From Cannabis sativa (Eukaryota > Streptophyta > Magnoliopsida > Rosales > Cannabaceae), in NCBI RefSeq assembly GCF_029168945.1, contig NC_083603.1, forward strand, positions 17,732,001-17,796,000: DNA of 64,000 bases, written 5' to 3'. How positions within the stretch are numbered: the stretch's first letter is position 1; the number at the start of each line of letters is the position of its first letter. Position numbers and translations under genes: made by a program. The notes beneath the pieces were generated by a model, which ran no database searches, was not told where the DNA came from, and saw nothing but the letters and a program-made list of their open reading frames with translations. Shown here piece by piece: positions 59,266 through 64,000 of this stretch.

Positions 59266-60483
59266 GGTGGTGTTTAGTTTGGTGAATTAGAAATGTAATT
59301 GTAATGGTAATAGTAATGTAAGGGCCTGTTTGGTATGCAGGATTGGACTGGATTGGACTGAAATGGATTGGACTAGACTGGACAAGATTGGATAATGCTG
59401 AAAGTAATCCTGTGTTTGGTTTAAGAATGGACTGGACTATTTTATTTATTTTCTTTTAGAAAAAAAACTTAAATTAGATAAAAATATATAATAATAAATT
59501 AAAATTAAAATATATAATAATAAATAAATATAAATAAATAATTCGTAGCAAAAAAAAATAATATATCATATATAATTAAGAATATATCATAAATATATAA
59601 TAAAATATTTTGTCATTTTTTTTATTTAATAAATAATTAGAATAGTTTAATAAAAATACTTGAATAATATAAAATTGTTTATCTTAAACACTAATTTAAT
59701 ATAAATATTAATTTTTTAAAATATTTATATAATTTTTTTAGTAATTTAAAAATAATATATAATTTTATTGTCATATTTTTTTTTCTTAAAATCAATTTAA
59801 GTAACTATTATTTAATTAATAATATTCTAAATTTTAAAAACTTATGTATAATAATTCAAAATTATACATTTTCACTAATTTTAATGAATAAGTTTTTGAT
59901 AAAAAAAATGTATAAATAAATGTGTGATAATTATTTCCTTTAAATTCTTATTAAATTTAAAATATATTAATAAAATTTAAATTAAAAAAACGATAAAAAA
60001 AAAATCTCACCTGCATGGGATTATTTATCCCACCCTGCTGGATGGCTAAATAATCTCAGACAGATGAGGTTAATTGGATTAGTTATCCAGACTTGTAACA
60101 TGCCCAAACACTGGATTGGACAAATTAGCCTGTCTAATCCAATCCAATCCTGCGTACTAAACGGACCCTAATGGAATAAGAATTATAATAGGAATTGATT
60201 GTTATGTTTGGTTTATTGTTAAAATTAATATAAGAATAGATAGTAAATTGACAAAATCATTCCTACTTTTGTAAGAAAAAGTATAAAATAAGAGTAAAAT
60301 AGTCATTTTAAGTACTTGTAATGAAGATTCATGAGGTATGAGAGTGTAATCACTTTTCATACAAGTGATGTAATAGTGATTACAATGGAATATCATTACA
60401 AGAGTTTATTAAAGGCAAACCAAACATTAGAATTGTAATCATAATTCCATTACAATGTTGATTACAACAAATCAAACACGCCA
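59266..60483. mobile_element. Harbinger-like MITE, split by a hAT-like MITE
   Basis: Ends GGTGGTGTTTAGTTTGG and, on the other strand, TGGCGTGTTTGATTTG are imperfect inverted repeats, flanked by TAA on both sides (59263-59265, 60484-60486). Further in, gtaattgtaatggtaatag is mirrored by ccattacaatgttgattac on the right. A 3-bp TAA/TTA duplication and GTGTTTGGTTT-type ends fit PIF/Harbinger (Tourist-like). Without the inserted element it is about 360 bp. Confidence 0.6.
59322..60168. mobile_element. hAT-like MITE, 847 bp
   Basis: Ends GGGCCTGTTTGGTATGCAGG and, on the other strand, GGGTCCGTTTAGTACGCAGG. Flanks TAATGTAA (59314-59321) and TAATGGAA (60169-60176) match at 7 of 8 bases. Subterminal ggattggactggattgg repeats occur in both ends. 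The interior is AT-rich and noncoding. 8-bp duplication indicates hAT. Confidence 0.75.
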
Positions 60484-60486
60484 TAA

Positions 60487-62660
60487 GGTTTTATTTAAAA
60501 AAAAAGTTTTTTTTTTTATTTTCTTAATTTTTTTAAAGGCAATTCTCTTATTAATAGTTGTTGAATTATGGTGAATTAATCCATTTGATTCAAACACATT
60601 ATAATATATTTAGGTATCTTTCCTTCTAATTAGTATGGTGTTACTTATGGTATTGTAGACTCTTCTCATTCTAATTACAATACCAAAATAATTTACACAA
60701 AAAAAAAATTATTTATTATTGTATATATTATTCATTAAACAATGTATATAAAACCCACACAAAATTAATAAACCAATTCCTAAATCTTATACACATAAAT
60801 AATATATATAGTTTAAAAAATAAATAAAATATAATATATAGATGTAAGAAGAATTAGATTCTAAGACCCTCAAAAATATTTATATATAATATTAAAAAAG
60901 AATGTTATAGAATTTGAACTCATGAAATTGTATACTATATGATACACCTCAATCAATAAAGATATGAATATTTATTGTTTATTGTACATTAAATTTTACT
61001 TAAATAAAAATCTAATAAAATTTTTTATTTTGAATATTTGAATAGTATAGTCTTTAAGTACGGTCTTAGCCCGCCTATACTAAATACCAGACCTCTATAA
61101 TAGCAACAGTGCTATAGCATATATGAAGTTTACTCTAACAAGCACTTCATATATAGTCGATGCATCCTCGCATTTGCATGCAGTTACTTTCGAACAAATG
61201 CTGGTAGTCCAGCCACAACACGCCACATCAATATAATAAAAGCAAATTTTTTGTCAATATAATAATTTAGTTCCAAGTTTTAAACAAAAATACACATACT
61301 AGTCCTTTATATAAATTATTCACATAATCCTAACTTAAGAAAGTAGATTTTACAAATTATAGTTTAAGAAATAAACAAATTAAATTGTAGCAAAATTGTA
61401 AAAGTAGAAAGACAGATCGAAGACACAATATAAGATGAATTTGTTTTCTCTCTAATGTATCTTATTATGGAATAATCCCTAATATATCTTAAGTGTGTAG
61501 AAAGATCTATTTTAGAAGCCAAGTAATAATAGATACTTAAACAGAATTTTCACAAAAAGTTACTTTTGGCATTAATTGTAATAATATAATTTGAAAATGA
61601 ATTGATTTGATCCACGTTTTCCTTGGTTGTTGTTCGAAATATCTAACGACAATCCGACAAGGAATCCACCCACGACCAAGTTAATGATTGAAATTATATA
61701 ATTTAATGTATCAATCTCCAGCTCAACATCAAAAGACAAAAAATGTAAAAAAAAAATCTATAAATATTATAATGATGTACAAATGTCGTGTTTGAAGGCA
61801 ATGAGGGTAGTTAATGTAATAAAATAAAATAGAAGGATGGAAAAAGGAAAAGAAAGAGTGTGAACAATAATTATGTTGGGATATTAATAATTACATTGGT
61901 AGTTACCTACTACTTAGGTTATTAATATAAGTATATGGTGGACATTTAGTAAAATTAGTGATGATTACGTTAAATTATTTTATATGACCTAATTACATTT
62001 GGTCATTGTTCTCACCCAAACTTGTAGAAGTTTCCACTCAAATTTGATTTATATATACAGAAATAGATATAGGATAAGACTACAAGAACTTAGAACACCA
62101 AACTTTTATTTAAGAATATTTTATTCAAGAATAACCTCTAATTTATTATAAAAAAATGAAATCCCAATTTGGGCCAATTATAAATAAGAATAACCTCTAT
62201 ATTATAATTAGTTATACATTTTTTAAGTCCCGTATTAATAAAATATACTTCTATATAAGAATAATTACATCTTAAAAAAATATATACATATATTTTATTA
62301 ATATATTTATGTAAAATTAATAATTTTATTTCAAATTATAGTACATGTATAAATATTATATGTACTCGAAAATAATTTTAATATAATATAGTATTAAGAA
62401 TTGTTTATTGGTATTTTTGTTACATTGATATTTTTTGATATTTTGATTTTTTTTTTTCAAGTGTAACTCTATTTAGTTATAAGCTCTCAATTAGAATATT
62501 ATTTTCTTGTTCTCAAATGTATTCTTAGATAGAGGTTCTACTGGTGATAAATTGCATTTCATTAAAATTGGGCTTAATGGGCTTAAAGCCCAATTATTAG
62601 AAAGTTTTAAATAAATATAAACATATATTTTATTATAAATATAATACTTATCAGTAAATA
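60487..62660. other. AT-rich intergenic DNA
   Basis: About 2.2 kb without recognised genes. A somewhat less AT-rich block at 61070-61220 shows no family similarity I can name. Homopolymer A/T runs are common. Confidence 0.55.
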
Positions 62661-62663
62661 CTA

Positions 62664-63003
62664 AATTCTGTGTTTTGCAAAAGTTACTAATTGGACCCTC
62701 TATTTTGTTAAATGACAAAATGGACCTTGTATTTTCTAAAATTGTACAAATAGAATCGTGAACTCATTTTTTATCAAAATAAAACTTAATAAGAATCTGA
62801 TCTAGAGCTGTTATGAAAAAATTTGTTATATTTTCTGTATCTGTTCATGTTAAAAATTATCTTAAAGTTGGTTACATTAAAAAATAAAATTGTTGAAAAT
62901 TGAACTCAGAATCCTTTCTTTACCATTTTGAAAAATATAAGGTCTGTTTTGTTATTTAACAAAACAGAGAGTTCAATTAGTAATTTTTACAAAACACGGG
63001 TCC
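62664..63003. mobile_element. Inverted-repeat MITE
   Basis: About 85 bp at the left (attctgtgttttgcaaaagt, then ttactaattggaccctctat) is mirrored by the right end on the other strand (cccgtgttttgtaaaaa, then ttactaattgaactctctg), at roughly 75-80% identity by eye. About 340 bp in total. No clear target duplication or transposase. Confidence 0.6.
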
Positions 63004-63690
63004 AAAATAATATTAACCCTACAATTTTATATTTTACAAAAAAAAAAAACAAATAAAACGAAATTAAATAGCTCGTTAATACCCATTCTTCTAAATATTT
63101 TAATTGTATACAATCGTCAATTGTGGCATTCGGTTGTACTCGAATCCATCAGCCTAAGGTACCATGCAAAACAAAAAACAAAACGTATTGTTGTTTGTTG
63201 AATGAATAAACCAACCAACTTGTGCCCCAAGATTATTAGTTTTATTACGTTATGAATGAGTGAAAAAATTGAGTATAAAACAATAAAAGATGGAAGAAAC
63301 AGTAAAGTGTTTGATGAGTTCAATTCTTCAACATTTGGTACATATATAAAGTATAATACTGTATACATCGACAAGATCATTGTTGACTAAAACGTTTTTA
63401 AATGTTGACTTTGAAAAAAGGTTATTAGTTTATAATGGTTAGCCGGTCACCTTTAGGATACAAAATCTTTTGTTTTTTTTTTTTGCCTTGTTATATGTGG
63501 ACAGGGGCAGAAAGCCAGGACAGGCCGGGAAGCCAACTATTTAAAGTTTATATTTCCAACAAAATATTTTTATACATTGCACTTCATAAAATTTATTTAT
63601 AAATGTGTGTTTAGATGTAAAATTATAATTACTATGATATTAATTATGTAATTATATAAAATTTGATATTTAATTGTACTAATAATGGTA
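63004..63690. other. Unassigned AT-rich DNA
   Basis: No gene or element recognised. Confidence 0.5.
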
Positions 63691-63694
63691 TGAG

Positions 63695-64000
63695 ATTTAG
63701 GTGATGTTTAGTGTTGAAGAGAATGGAATAGGAAGGAAACAATTTTTATTCTATTCCTTTGTTTGGTTTATTTTAAAATATTGAAATTGTTATAAAATAA
63801 TATAAAGTAGATGAGAAGAAAGAAGAAGAAGATGAAGAGAGAAAGAGAAAGTGAATTAGAATTTCTGAGTTGTTTATTTCAATGAGGTGAACCCCTATTT
63901 ATACAAATACAAGAGTGAGATATTAAGAAACTAAGAAAAATGGAAACAAAGAAAAAAAGGAATATTGATTACAATTAATGGTAATAAATAAAAGATTTGG
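63695..64000 (-). repeat. MITE-like end and partial LTR at the window edge
   Basis: 63700-63770 has a gtgatgtttagtgttgaag end and a self-complementary gaatggaatagg/ctattcc pair, like a small MITE. From about 63790 a GA-rich stretch leads to TATAAATAGGGG on the minus strand (63893-63904), an LTR-type promoter. The rest lies outside the window. Confidence 0.35.

Noticed and set aside
63117..63380. 87-codon minus-strand frame near the right edge.
   Set aside because: No start context, no homology recognised, and AT-rich composition like the surrounding DNA.

Overview
The window is nuclear DNA from a flowering plant, probably a dicot. It is AT-rich and packed with plant-type transposable elements, and its one host gene is intron-split with a plant-type N-terminal secretion signal. 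I cannot name the species. Only one intact protein-coding host gene is supported: a seven-exon alpha-type carbonic anhydrase on the minus strand (18330-20516), with a TATA box upstream and a MITE-like insertion in its last intron.

Layout. 1-1000: a complete Cassandra-type TRIM with 5S rRNA-like sequence in both LTRs and a 5-bp TSD. 1000-5100: AT-rich DNA with two triplet microsatellites, an old diverged LTR and an LTR-like promoter region. 5112-15175: a full-length Ty1/copia element on the minus strand with ~1.6-1.9 kb LTRs and a degenerate gag-pol, inserted into the remains of another copia element (about 4950-5111 and 15181-16345). 16390-18100: two copies of a repeat with an snRNA-type promoter layout, one split by a solo LTR. 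18330-20620: the carbonic anhydrase gene. 21240-24793: the 5' end of another copia element, whose LTR is interrupted by a 2.3-kb non-autonomous CACTA transposon. 25000-25500: a LINE remnant.

27127-59068 is a nest. A Mutator-like element with long TIRs was hit by a plus-strand copia element (CI, TSD GTCGG). CI was hit by a minus-strand relative (DH, TSD GATTA). DH then received a solo LTR (E, TSD GGATC) and a plus-strand full-length element (FG, TSD AGAAG). All four copia insertions belong to the same broad family as the 5-15 kb element. 59266-60483 is a hAT-like MITE inside a Harbinger-like MITE. The remainder is AT-rich DNA with a third inverted-repeat MITE and an LTR fragment at the right edge.

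The least expected signal is in the untranslated leader of the copia family. First, a GC-rich island about 200 bp or more from the PBS carries a near-perfect hairpin whose stem sequence changes between subfamilies while pairing is kept. Second, a noncoding module upstream of gag carries several small hairpins with different stems but the same CTAAT loop; the module is present as two diverged tandem copies in most members. These look like conserved RNA structures in mostly non-autonomous but recently mobile elements.
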